This document shows, piece after piece, positions 1-7,729 of a DNA stretch of 64,000 bases. The notes under the pieces are model-generated. The model worked only from the letters and a program-made list of their open reading frames with translations. It was not told where the DNA came from and did no database searches. The DNA is from Cytophagales bacterium (GTDB taxonomy: Bacteria; Bacteroidota; Bacteroidia; Cytophagales; Bernardetiaceae), in the NCBI GenBank assembly GCA_004293815.1, contig RDZD01000012.1, positions 1-64,000 of the forward strand, written 5' to 3'. The stretch's first letter is position 1. Every line of letters starts with the position of its first letter. The translations under genes and the position numbers were made by a program.

Positions 1-413
1 GTGATTGACAATTTGTTTTTTTAAGAGAATGTTGTTTCAAGGATTCCTTTTTTATTGAATAAATGATATAAACATATTTGTATTATTCTTATACATTCGC
101 CGTATCATCGCCGTATATTTGCCGTATCATCTTCATAGATGCCAGATATTGAAATAATTCAATTAATTATCACCAGTCTTAACTCATGAGGTAAGGACTA
201 GTTTTTTTATGTACTAAAATATAATTTCGGGATAAAAGACCAGAAGCTTATTTCTACAGGATTTTTGCACATAAAAATACCGTTCATACAAAAATACTAA
301 AGCTTAACAAAATATTTTTGTACTGTGATTGATTATCAAGAATAAAGAGTCTATTTTTGATTCTGTAATCCAATTTAATTTAACTCATCTCGCAACTTTT
401 TTACGTAAAAAAT
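1..413. other. Left-edge non-coding stretch
   Basis: No convincing gene is seen in these 413 bases, which are AT-rich. Two things stand out. A short direct repeat lies at about 98-131, where the 11-mer gccgtatcatc occurs twice, separated by the related gccgtatattt. A good Bacteroidota -7 box, TATTTTTG, lies at 313-320, about 94 bases before the Spo0M-like gene, but no TTG stands at the proper distance upstream of it. The sequence TATGTTTG at 413-420 also fits the motif but overlaps the start codon and is taken as chance. Confidence 0.5.
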
Positions 414-1187
414 ATGTTTGGAAAACTTCTTTCTGCAATTGGAATTGGTTCTGCTAGCGTAGACACTAAGCTGAATACAAACGCTGTACAGCCTGGTGGT
501 ATGCTCAGTGGTGTTACACACATCAAAGGCGGCAACAGCGATCAAGACTTGAACCCACTTTATTTGCACTTTGTGGCCAAGGTCAAAAAAACAGTGGAAA
601 CTGAAAGTGGTGAGTCTTATTATTACGAGCAAGTATCTTTTAGTAAAGTTAAAATATCAGAAGGCTTCGCGCTGAAGTCAAAAGAAGAAAAACAAATCCC
701 TTTCAATATTCCTGTGCCCAACGAGATTGCTCTTACGGCTTACAAAGGTGCGCCACTCAAGTATAAAGATGGTCACCCAATAGGTATTAAAACAGCTTTA
801 GATATCGATTCAGCTTTGGACAAGTCGGACTACGACCCTATTCATGTGGAGCCAAACGCAGCTATGAATGCTTTCATGCAAGCTATGGAAAACATGGGCT
901 TCCGAATAGCTTCAGCCGAACTGGAAACAGGTCGTGCTGTAGGCAGCAACTTGTCTTTTCAGCAAGAGATTGAGTTTGATGCACGCCATACTAAATACTC
1001 ATCAAAAATTTCAGAGGTAGATGTGAGCTTTATAGGCAAGCAAGGTGGCTGCGACGTAAAGCTCGAAATAGAGAAAAAAGGCTTCTTTGGAAGTTCTGAA
1101 AAGAATTTGAGCTTCTATTTGGATTATGCCGATTACCATAAATTAGACTTTGAAGGTTGGATTGATGATGTCATGCGCAGCATCTAG
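414..1187 (+). CDS. Spo0M-like arrestin-fold protein
   Basis: A 257-residue soluble protein of the Spo0M (sporulation control) family. Its N-terminus (MFGKLLSAIGIGSASVDTKL, then a PGG turn and an I-K-G-G stretch) matches the family start, followed by two beta-rich halves of an arrestin-like fold. Spo0M proteins are known from Bacillus, where they affect sporulation, but relatives occur in many bacteria that do not sporulate, so the role here is unknown; a scaffold or stress role is only a guess. There is no signal peptide or membrane segment, so it is probably cytoplasmic. The last 23 bases overlap the next gene, which suggests co-translation with the PAP2 phosphatase. The ATG at 414 is chosen because the family N-terminus begins there. 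I am confident of the family and unsure of the function. Confidence 0.85.
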   Translation: MFGKLLSAIGIGSASVDTKLNTNAVQPGGMLSGVTHIKGGNSDQDLNPLYLHFVAKVKKTVETESGESYYYEQVSFSKVKISEGFALKSKEEKQIPFNIPVPNEIALTAYKGAPLKYKDGHPIGIKTALDIDSALDKSDYDPIHVEPNAAMNAFMQAMENMGFRIASAELETGRAVGSNLSFQQEIEFDARHTKYSSKISEVDVSFIGKQGGCDVKLEIEKKGFFGSSEKNLSFYLDYADYHKLDFEGWIDDVMRSI

Positions 1188-1911
1188 AAGGTTTTTCGTC
1201 TTCTGTTTATTTGCACTGCTAGCAACCCATACAGGCTTGTGCCAAAACACACGCGTGTATGGGTTTCGCATATCTAGTGCGGTACTAGGTGCGGGTGCTG
1301 CGGGGGGGCTGGGTGCAGGCACTTGGCTTGAGCACCGTCTTAAACCTTTAAGCGAAGCCGAGATATTGGCTTTAAACCCTCGTCATATCAATGCTTTAGA
1401 CCGCATCGCCGCTCGTCAGTGGCACCGCGGCGTGGCTAAAGTGAGTGATGTGTATGCGGTAGGACTCTTATGTAGTCCTCTTGTGCTCTACGCGCTTCCA
1501 AATGTGCGTGCACAAGGCTTAGATCCTGCCCTACTGATGTTTCAAACATACGCACTTAACTACGGACTTAACAGCCTAGTGAAGCCTTTAGTGCACCGCA
1601 CCCGCCCTTTTGTCTACAATCCTGACGTGCCTATGAGCTATAAAACGCAGCGCGATGCCCGTTTGTCATTCTTTTCTGCTCATACCTCTGGTTCTGCTAG
1701 CGCGTGTTTTCTTATGGCAAAAATTTACCATGATACACATCCCGAAAGTTCAACACGTCCTTATGTTTGGGCGGGTGCGGCTATTTTGCCCGCTGTCACA
1801 GGTTTGATGCGTATAAAGGCAGGAAAACATTTCCCCACAGACGTGTTTGTGGGCTATTTGATGGGGGCTTTGGTAGGCATAGTAGTTCCAGAGATTCATC
1901 TCAAAAGGTAG
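1165..1911 (+). CDS. PAP2-family (type 2 phosphatidic acid) phosphatase
   Basis: A 248-residue secreted or membrane-linked phosphatase of the PAP2 superfamily, which removes phosphate from lipid phosphates, undecaprenyl diphosphate or similar substrates on the outer face of the inner membrane. The three family motifs are present in order: KPLVHRTRP (K-x6-RP), SFFSAHTSGS (a variant of PSGH), and RIKAGKHFPTD (R-x5-H-x3-D). A signal peptide or anchor precedes them (RRFFVFCLFALLATHTGLCQ). An in-frame TTG at 1150 is possible, but the ATG codons at 1165 or 1168, with AAGG about ten bases upstream, fit better. The gene overlaps the end of the Spo0M-like gene by 23 bases. The substrate cannot be told from the sequence. 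Confidence 0.88.
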   Translation: MMSCAASRRFFVFCLFALLATHTGLCQNTRVYGFRISSAVLGAGAAGGLGAGTWLEHRLKPLSEAEILALNPRHINALDRIAARQWHRGVAKVSDVYAVGLLCSPLVLYALPNVRAQGLDPALLMFQTYALNYGLNSLVKPLVHRTRPFVYNPDVPMSYKTQRDARLSFFSAHTSGSASACFLMAKIYHDTHPESSTRPYVWAGAAILPAVTGLMRIKAGKHFPTDVFVGYLMGALVGIVVPEIHLKR

Positions 1912-1937
1912 GTTTAAAAATGTTTTGCACAACTATG

Positions 1938-1968
1938 TTTGATTCTCACATTTTTTTTAGCACATTTG
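1938..1968 (+). promoter_or_regulatory. Bacteroidota-type promoter
   Basis: TTTG at 1938-1941, a 19-base spacer, then CACATTTG at 1961-1968, one base off the -7 consensus TAnnTTTG. Transcription would start near 1975, about 23 bases before the next gene. The spacing matches the classical TTTG-N19-TAnnTTTG arrangement. Confidence 0.55.
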
Positions 1969-1997
1969 TCAATTAAATGTTAGAGTAAAGCTGTTTT

Positions 1998-4076
1998 ATG
2001 ATAAGAAAACTTATAATAGTCGTGGCTGTTTTGTTGGCCATTGGGGCGGGCGCAGCCACTTTTTTCCTGTATTCGGGCGGCGCATTTGGCAAAATTGAGC
2101 CTATGCACATGGTTCCAAACGATGCTATTTATGTTATAGAAACACAAGCACCGCTTAAAAGCTGGCGGCAGTGGGCATCAGGTTTGGTCTGGAATCACCT
2201 CAAGAAGCAATCTTTTTTTGCTGAAATGGGTGAGAGTGTAGAGGCACTGAATAAAGTTATTAAAGAAAATTCATTGCTCTTAGATATACTTGGTGAGCAT
2301 TCCGTCATTATCTCTGCCCATAAGTACGCCTACAAAGATTATGACTTTTTGTATGTGGTGGACTTGGGCGACAAAGGTAATTTGACCGCCGCATTTCAAG
2401 ACTATTTGAACCCTATCATCCGCGATGCCTTCCAAACAGGTGAGCGCACTGTGGGCGAATACCGTGTGCTGGAGCTGTTTGATCCAGCTGACCGCAGCAC
2501 TTTGCATGTGGTTTTTATAGACAATTTGGTGATATGCTCTTATGTAGGTAAGCTTGTAGATGCTGCTATTAATCAAAGAAACAGCCGTAATTTTGCTCAG
2601 AACGATATTTTTTTAGCAGTTAAGGAGAAAACTTCTATCGATGGCATGGGAAGGCTTTACCTCAATTACAATCTGCTAGATGAATTTGCAAACTGTTATA
2701 TGAGCAAGCCCGATGAAAATATACAGAAACTGAGTGAGTCTTTATTTTTTAGTGCTTTTGACCTTGAGTTAGACGACAAAAAGGGATTGATTGAAATGCG
2801 TGGTTTTACAAACGTAAACCCTTCTTACCCCTCCTATTTTCGTGCACTTTTGCAGTCTGGTAACGGGCAGATAAGCGCACCTCTCGTCATTCCTGCTTAT
2901 TCCTCTTTCTTTTTTAGCCTCACTTTTGACAATTTCAATCTCTTCTTGGACAATCTAGAAAATGTCATGCAAGAAGAAGATGAAGAAGGATATCAAGAAT
3001 ATATCAAGAATACAAGCATGATAGAAAACTTTCTCAATATTGACATTAGAGAAGATTTCGCTTCATGGGTTAAAGATGAAATTGCTGTGGCGCAGGTAGA
3101 AACCAACAGACCCAATAGCAAAGATGAGTTCGCGCTTTTTATTAAAGCCAGCAATGTGGAAGATGCCCGTTCTAAACTAGATCACATCACCAATCAAGTG
3201 CGCAAGCGCAGCCCTGTAAAGTTTAAAAGCTTTTCTTATAAGAACTATCAAATTTCTTTTTTGGCCGTAAAGGGATTGTTTAAAATTCTTTTGGGCAAAT
3301 ATTTTGATAAAATAGAGAAACCATACTTTACCATTATCAAAGACTATGTGGTTTTCAGCAACAATCCTCAAACTCTAAAAAGCATCATTGATGATTTTGA
3401 AAATAAACTGACGTTAGCCGACGATGAGAGTTTTCAAAACTTTTTTGACAACTTTGATAATAACTCAAACTTTTTTTCCTACGTGAGTATGCCAGTCATG
3501 AATCAAAATCTGGCCTCACTTGTAGATGCCAGCACACTCACAAACCTCAAACAGAACGAAGATTACATGCTTTGTTTCCCTCATTTTGGCATTCAGTTAG
3601 TTAAAGAGGACACTCTTTTTGATACGAAAATTATTTCAGCTTTTGCCAAGCCAGACGATGTGAGGCGTACTTTCAATAACTTCATGTCGAGGCGTTCGCA
3701 AGTCCAATCACAAGACCCCACACAGTCTAACACTGTTGATAAAATTTTTGATATGTTTGACGGCGACGGACAAAATACGGCTGAAGGCGAGGACGATCTT
3801 CTGACAGAGGTCTTCACGGATGTATCTGAAATGGTAGACGTGAACGGTTTAAGAGGAGTTTTCCCTCGTAAAACGACCAAAGTAGAAGGTAACCGCAAAA
3901 TTGTGGCCTTTTACAAGGATAAGGAGCTTCATGGTGCATACAAGGAATACGAAAATAATATTCTCCGCATAAAAGGACGTTATCGCAATAATCTCAAAGA
4001 TGGCACTTGGTATCTCTATGATGAAACGGGCGAACTTATTGATAAAATTCGCTATAAAAAGGGCAAAGAAAATTGA
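1998..4076 (+). CDS. DUF3352-like anchored protein with C-terminal MORN-like repeats
   Basis: A 692-residue protein with an N-terminal membrane anchor (residues 4-27, IRKLIIVVAVLLAIGAGA) and a long extracytoplasmic region of the DUF3352 type. The opening motif after the anchor, MVPNDAIYVIET, is typical of that family: a residue stretch in which a potential structural or lipid-binding protein starts with P-x-D. The last 60 residues hold two MORN/YwqK-like units (HGAYKEYENN and DGTWYLYDETGELIDKIRYK), a repeat often found at the cell surface. A low-complexity Asp/Phe/Asn patch lies near residue 490. The function is not known. It is followed 59 bases later by pssA, and a recognisable promoter stands in front of it. 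The family call is moderate, the MORN-like tail is clear. Confidence 0.7.
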   Translation: MIRKLIIVVAVLLAIGAGAATFFLYSGGAFGKIEPMHMVPNDAIYVIETQAPLKSWRQWASGLVWNHLKKQSFFAEMGESVEALNKVIKENSLLLDILGEHSVIISAHKYAYKDYDFLYVVDLGDKGNLTAAFQDYLNPIIRDAFQTGERTVGEYRVLELFDPADRSTLHVVFIDNLVICSYVGKLVDAAINQRNSRNFAQNDIFLAVKEKTSIDGMGRLYLNYNLLDEFANCYMSKPDENIQKLSESLFFSAFDLELDDKKGLIEMRGFTNVNPSYPSYFRALLQSGNGQISAPLVIPAYSSFFFSLTFDNFNLFLDNLENVMQEEDEEGYQEYIKNTSMIENFLNIDIREDFASWVKDEIAVAQVETNRPNSKDEFALFIKASNVEDARSKLDHITNQVRKRSPVKFKSFSYKNYQISFLAVKGLFKILLGKYFDKIEKPYFTIIKDYVVFSNNPQTLKSIIDDFENKLTLADDESFQNFFDNFDNNSNFFSYVSMPVMNQNLASLVDASTLTNLKQNEDYMLCFPHFGIQLVKEDTLFDTKIISAFAKPDDVRRTFNNFMSRRSQVQSQDPTQSNTVDKIFDMFDGDGQNTAEGEDDLLTEVFTDVSEMVDVNGLRGVFPRKTTKVEGNRKIVAFYKDKELHGAYKEYENNILRIKGRYRNNLKDGTWYLYDETGELIDKIRYKKGKEN

Positions 4077-4135
4077 CAAAATAACCATGTCCTTTTTATG
4101 GCGATAGTCCAAACAAGTGCGGCAATTGTTGTTAT

Positions 4136-4861
4136 ATGAAAAAGCATATCCCTAATTTATTAACACTCAGTAATCTGTTTTGTGGTGCGGCGGGTATCGT
4201 ACGCTGCATGGAGGGTTATCCAACAGAAGCAGCGTATCTTATCATGTTGGCTGCTGTATTTGATTTTTTAGATGGTTTTGTAGCTAGAATGTTGCGTGTA
4301 AGCAGTCCTCTGGGTAAGGAGTTGGATTCTCTAGCGGACTGTATCACGTTTGGCGTGCTGCCATCTATGATTATGTACACGCTTATGTTACGTGCGCTCA
4401 GCACCACTGGTTTAGACAGTAAATGGGCCTTCACAAGTCTTTTTATGGCTCTTTTTGCGGCTTACCGCTTGGCGAAATTCAATATTGACACCAACCAATC
4501 AGAGCAATTTATAGGTGTTCCCACGCCTGCTAATGCATTGTTGATTGGGTCTTTCCCGCTCATTATTGCACACAATGGTTTCTTGGCCAGCTATTTACAG
4601 GTGTTTCATTTTTTAGGTGCCATTACGCTCTTGATGAGCTTTCTAATGACTGCGCGTTTACCGCTTTTGGCTCTCAAGTTTAAGTCTTTTGATTGGCGAA
4701 CAAACTACATGCGCTATGTTCTCATTTTAGGGTCGTTAGTTTGTCTGCTTCTGCTGCGCTTTGATGGTATTCCTGCGGCTATTGGACTTTATGTTTTAAT
4801 CTCTGTTTTTGGGAAATATAAGCCAAGCCACTCTGAGAAGAAACCGCCGGCCTTATCGTAA
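4136..4861 (+). CDS. pssA: CDP-diacylglycerol-serine O-phosphatidyltransferase
   Basis: A 241-residue integral inner-membrane enzyme that joins CDP-diacylglycerol and L-serine to give phosphatidylserine, the precursor of phosphatidylethanolamine. The CDP-alcohol phosphatidyltransferase signature DG-x2-AR-x8-G-x3-D-x3-D is complete at residues 46-68 (DGFVAR, then G, D and D spaced as expected in PLGKELDSLAD). About six to eight hydrophobic segments follow, and the length is normal for the Bacillus-type enzyme. The start MKKHIPNLLTLSNLFCG is the usual one for the family. The C-terminal tail is short and basic. No SD sequence is seen. The decarboxylase partner (psd) is not next to it. Confidence 0.93.
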   Translation: MKKHIPNLLTLSNLFCGAAGIVRCMEGYPTEAAYLIMLAAVFDFLDGFVARMLRVSSPLGKELDSLADCITFGVLPSMIMYTLMLRALSTTGLDSKWAFTSLFMALFAAYRLAKFNIDTNQSEQFIGVPTPANALLIGSFPLIIAHNGFLASYLQVFHFLGAITLLMSFLMTARLPLLALKFKSFDWRTNYMRYVLILGSLVCLLLLRFDGIPAAIGLYVLISVFGKYKPSHSEKKPPALS

Positions 4862-4984
4862 CAGTTTTTATAAGACAAACGATTAGCAAAAATACTGACC
4901 CATCTTGCTGTTTGGTGATGTTGCCTAGAATTTCAAACATTCTGGTTGCCGGGTTGTTTTCAAATAGGAAACCGCAACATAACT

Positions 4985-5575
4985 ATGCTCACATTCAAGC
5001 AAAAATTTATTAGGCTGCTATACCCTATGGTCATGCGCCTGACTAATCAAGATAACAAAAACGGTAAAAAGCTGTATAACACCCAAAAAGCTTTAAGTAA
5101 AGAATCTATCTTTAACTTGGAGCTGACGCTTTCAAATGGAACGCCTCTTTCGTTGGAAGCGTTTCGCGGCAAAAAAATCTTGTTCGTAAATGTGGCTTCC
5201 AATTGTGGTTTTACAGCTCAATATACAGACTTAGAAGCACTCTATCAAGCGTTCAAACACAAACTCTGTATTGTGGGCATTCCCACAAACGACTTCAAGC
5301 AGCAAGAGCCAAAGAGCGATGCGGAAATTGCTCAGTTTTGCACACTGGGCTATGGCGTAACCTTTCCCATCCTAAAGAAACAGAGCGTGCTAAAGCCCAA
5401 TCAGCAAGCTCTTTACAAATGGCTTACAGACCCAGCAAAAAACGGTTGGTGTGAACAAGAACCAGTTTGGAATTTCAGCAAATACTTGGTAAATGAAAAT
5501 GGTCAGCTTTTGTGTTTCTTGGGGCCGAGTATATCGCCAGCATCAAGTATTGTGCACGAAGCTCTATCTCAATAG
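4985..5575 (+). CDS. Glutathione peroxidase-family thiol peroxidase
   Basis: A 196-residue peroxidase of the glutathione peroxidase fold, which reduces hydrogen peroxide or lipid peroxides. The peroxidatic cysteine lies in NVASNCGFTAQY, and a second cysteine sits in IAQFCTLGYGVTFP, at the place of the resolving cysteine of thioredoxin-dependent members, so thioredoxin rather than glutathione is the likely reductant. The catalytic WNFSKYLV motif is present. The usual FPCNQFG motif reads IPTNDFK here, so its cysteine is lost; that residue is not the resolving one. An N-terminal extension of about 40 residues precedes the core. The ATG at 4985, with AGGAAA upstream, is preferred over an in-frame TTG at 4946. 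Confidence 0.88.
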   Translation: MLTFKQKFIRLLYPMVMRLTNQDNKNGKKLYNTQKALSKESIFNLELTLSNGTPLSLEAFRGKKILFVNVASNCGFTAQYTDLEALYQAFKHKLCIVGIPTNDFKQQEPKSDAEIAQFCTLGYGVTFPILKKQSVLKPNQQALYKWLTDPAKNGWCEQEPVWNFSKYLVNENGQLLCFLGPSISPASSIVHEALSQ

Positions 5576-5646
5576 TATCGGACAAAAGCTAAAAGACAAG
5601 AGTGATAAATTTAAGTCTTGTACAAAGCTTTAAAACAAAGATTTTC

Positions 5647-5654
5647 TACATTTG
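5647..5654 (+). promoter_or_regulatory. -7 promoter box TACATTTG
   Basis: A perfect TAnnTTTG match 38 bases before the TPR lipoprotein start. No TTG is found 17-23 bases upstream, so only half of the promoter is recognised. Confidence 0.4.
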
Positions 5655-5692
5655 TACCGTTTTTTGAACGTTTAGTTAAATACAATTTGAAG

Positions 5693-6433
5693 ATGAAAAA
5701 AGTGCTGGATTCCGCGCTCTTTGGGGTGTTTTTATTGATTTTTAGCGCATGTAGTAGCGCGGAGGAGTCTTATTTGAGTAAAGCTCGTAACGAAATGAAC
5801 AAAAAGCAGTATGCTGAGGTAATACGCACCCTAAGCACGCTTTTACAGTCCCAGTCAACTAATCCCGATATTTATAATTTAAGAGGGAGCGCATTTTTTG
5901 AACAAAAAAAATATACAGAGGCTCTATCGGATTTTCAGAAAGCAGTGGAACTTTCGCAAACGAACTACAAGTATTTTCTGAATCGCGCCCATGCCCTGCG
6001 CGCGCTCAAGAAGTATGGCGATGCTTTAAAAGATTATGAAAAGGCAGCCCAAATGAACGGTGCAGAGCTTGATATTTTCCTCAATAAAGGCATTGTACTC
6101 TTGAATTTAGGACGTTTTAAAGAAGCATTGGCAGATCTCAACAAGGCCAATGGCATTAACCCAAATGAAAAAAATGTACTTTACTACAGAGGTTTGGCTA
6201 GTATAGGGCTACAAGATTACCAAAAAGCTGTAGAAGATCTTGAGAATTATTTAACCGTAGAGCCTACTAACGCCGAAGCTCATTTTCAGCTGGCCTACGC
6301 ACTGATTACAGTGGGTGGTGGTCAAACCTCGGACGATGCCTGTCATCATTTGAACGAGGCTGCTCGCATGGGGCACGTAGAAGCCATTCAATATAGTTCA
6401 CAGTATTGCAAAACCCGAGAAGCGCGAGCTTAG
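5693..6433 (+). CDS. TPR-repeat lipoprotein
   Basis: A 246-residue lipoprotein with a signal peptide ending in a lipobox (LLIFSAC, cysteine 20), followed by about five or six tetratricopeptide repeats. Typical TPR helices are visible, such as DIYNLRGSAFFEQKKYTEAL and VLYYRGLASIGLQDYQKAVE. TPR proteins are adaptors that bind other proteins; the partner is unknown. The mature protein should be tethered to the inner or outer membrane, facing the periplasm. An in-frame TTG at 5618 would add 25 residues, but would put the signal peptide inside the protein, so the ATG at 5693 is chosen. It is probably transcribed alone from the -7 box just upstream. Confidence 0.85.
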   Translation: MKKVLDSALFGVFLLIFSACSSAEESYLSKARNEMNKKQYAEVIRTLSTLLQSQSTNPDIYNLRGSAFFEQKKYTEALSDFQKAVELSQTNYKYFLNRAHALRALKKYGDALKDYEKAAQMNGAELDIFLNKGIVLLNLGRFKEALADLNKANGINPNEKNVLYYRGLASIGLQDYQKAVEDLENYLTVEPTNAEAHFQLAYALITVGGGQTSDDACHHLNEAARMGHVEAIQYSSQYCKTREARA

Positions 6434-6640
6434 TGTTTTGTAAATAAGTTAATTAAGAATAATTTGTACGGCTCTTTTGTATGAAAAGCATTATTTAATG
6501 CACATAATCTCAAAAGACTGCATAGGTTTGGTAACAAAGCGGCAGGACAGCACGTTTAAGTCAAAAAAACACGTTGGTTTCGGTGTCTTTAATTTGGCAC
6601 TGCGCGTATGATGGTTCTTTCTTTTAGTTAATTAAAAAAT

Positions 6641-6645
6641 GGAGG
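6641..6645 (+). promoter_or_regulatory. Strong Shine-Dalgarno GGAGG of apaG
   Basis: GGAGG sits four bases before the apaG ATG. This is notable because nearly all other genes in the window lack a recognisable SD sequence. Confidence 0.6.
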
Positions 6646-6649
6646 CAGT

Positions 6650-7042
6650 ATGACAACATTTAGTGCTATCACAGACGGCGTAAAAGTTAGTGTGCAGTCG
6701 GAATTTCAGGACGAGTACTCTAAAATTTCCAAACAAAATTTTGTGTTTACCTACCGCGTAACCATAGAAAACCAAAGCAATTATACCATTAAACTCCTAC
6801 GCCGCCACTGGTTTATCTACGATTCTTTAGGACAAGCCTCTGAAGTAGAGGGCGAGGGCGTTATTGGTCTACAGCCAGTTCTAGCTATGGGCGAGGCACA
6901 CGAATACACGTCTGGCTGCCACTTGCACAGTACTATGGGCAAAATGAAAGGCACTTACCTTATGGAAAGACTCATAGACGGTGCACTTTTCACCGTCACG
7001 ATACCTGAATTTACACTTATCGCGCCTTTTCAACTTAACTAG
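6650..7042 (+). CDS. apaG: ApaG / DUF525 protein
   Basis: A 130-residue protein of the ApaG (DUF525) family, a small immunoglobulin-like beta-sandwich. Family marks are the YRVTIENQSNYTIKLLRRHW stretch, the V-x-G-E-G-V-I-G-L-Q-P-V-L block (residues 62-76) and the FTVTIPEFTLIAP ending. ApaG was named from its place next to apaH in enterobacteria; it binds nucleotides or pyrophosphate in some species, and the biological role is unsettled. Here apaH is not adjacent; the neighbours are a TPR lipoprotein and a Rieske protein. Length is normal, and the start is fixed by the strong SD sequence. No signal peptide, so cytoplasmic. Confidence 0.92.
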   Translation: MTTFSAITDGVKVSVQSEFQDEYSKISKQNFVFTYRVTIENQSNYTIKLLRRHWFIYDSLGQASEVEGEGVIGLQPVLAMGEAHEYTSGCHLHSTMGKMKGTYLMERLIDGALFTVTIPEFTLIAPFQLN

Positions 7043-7166
7043 ACTGCGCAGACTTCTATAAATTTCTAAACGCAGTTTAGATTTATTCCGAATTGCGTCT
7101 TCTGTTTGTATATTGATTCTTTTCATATTATCTTGTAATAATTATTCATCACAAAAAAAACAAAGT

Positions 7167-7598
7167 ATGACACGATGGGAATTTCTTAGAAATTTGGGGC
7201 TTAGCGGCGCGGCAATTTTTGCTGTGACTTGTGCAGGCGGCACGCTCTCTTCATGCAAAGAAGAAGAAGAAGGTACCCCTACGCCTGTGGGCTCGAACTT
7301 TACGCTAGACCTAGACGCGCCTGAAAATTCAAAGTTAAACACGGTGGGCGGTTTTATCATCAAGGATAAAGTAGTTGTGGCACTTGTGGCCAAGGATACC
7401 TTTGTTGCAGTTACACAAATATGTTCGCATGAAGGCAATGCAGCAGTGTCCTTTAACGCCTCCTCAGGCGAATTTGTTTGCTCTGTACACGGTGCGCGTT
7501 TTGATAAAAGCGGCAAAGGGCTTAACAGAAATGGCGAAAAGGGGCTTAAAACCTATAAAACAAGCTTGAGCGGTAGAAAACTGACTGTTTCTGAATAA
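7167..7598 (+). CDS. Rieske [2Fe-2S] lipoprotein
   Basis: A 143-residue secreted Rieske iron-sulfur protein. The two cluster-binding motifs are complete: CSHEG and CSVHGARF, giving C-x-H and C-x2-H about 17 residues apart. The N-terminus (TRWEFLRNLGLSGAAIFAVT) resembles a Tat-type signal with a single arginine and runs into a lipobox, TLSSC, so the mature protein is probably lipid-anchored in the periplasm. It would act as an electron carrier; it is too short and too isolated to be the Rieske subunit of a bc1-type complex, since no cytochrome b gene is nearby. An in-frame TTG at 7113 is rejected because it would bury the signal peptide. A terminator follows. Confidence 0.85.
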   Translation: MTRWEFLRNLGLSGAAIFAVTCAGGTLSSCKEEEEGTPTPVGSNFTLDLDAPENSKLNTVGGFIIKDKVVVALVAKDTFVAVTQICSHEGNAAVSFNASSGEFVCSVHGARFDKSGKGLNRNGEKGLKTYKTSLSGRKLTVSE

Positions 7599-7621
7599 AA
7601 ATTGACATTGATTGCTTTAAA

Positions 7622-7657
7622 AAAGAAGTTGAGCTTTATAATCAACTTCTTTTTTTT
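7622..7657 (+). terminator. Rho-independent terminator
   Basis: A perfect 11-bp stem (AAAGAAGTTGA pairing with TCAACTTCTTT) with a 9-base loop, ending in a run of T residues to 7657. It lies 24 bases after the Rieske stop codon. Confidence 0.8.
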
Positions 7658-7729
7658 GTTTGTAGTTGATGGCTCAAACACAAAATATAGTAATTTGCAG
7701 CCTCATTAAACATAAAACCCTGTTTAGTT

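Noticed and set aside
413-420. TATGTTTG, a promoter-box match
   Set aside because: It is formed by the start codon and second codon of the Spo0M-like gene, so it is most likely chance.
6498-6611. A 37-residue plus-strand reading frame before apaG
   Set aside because: Short, with no signal peptide, motif or clear start signal.
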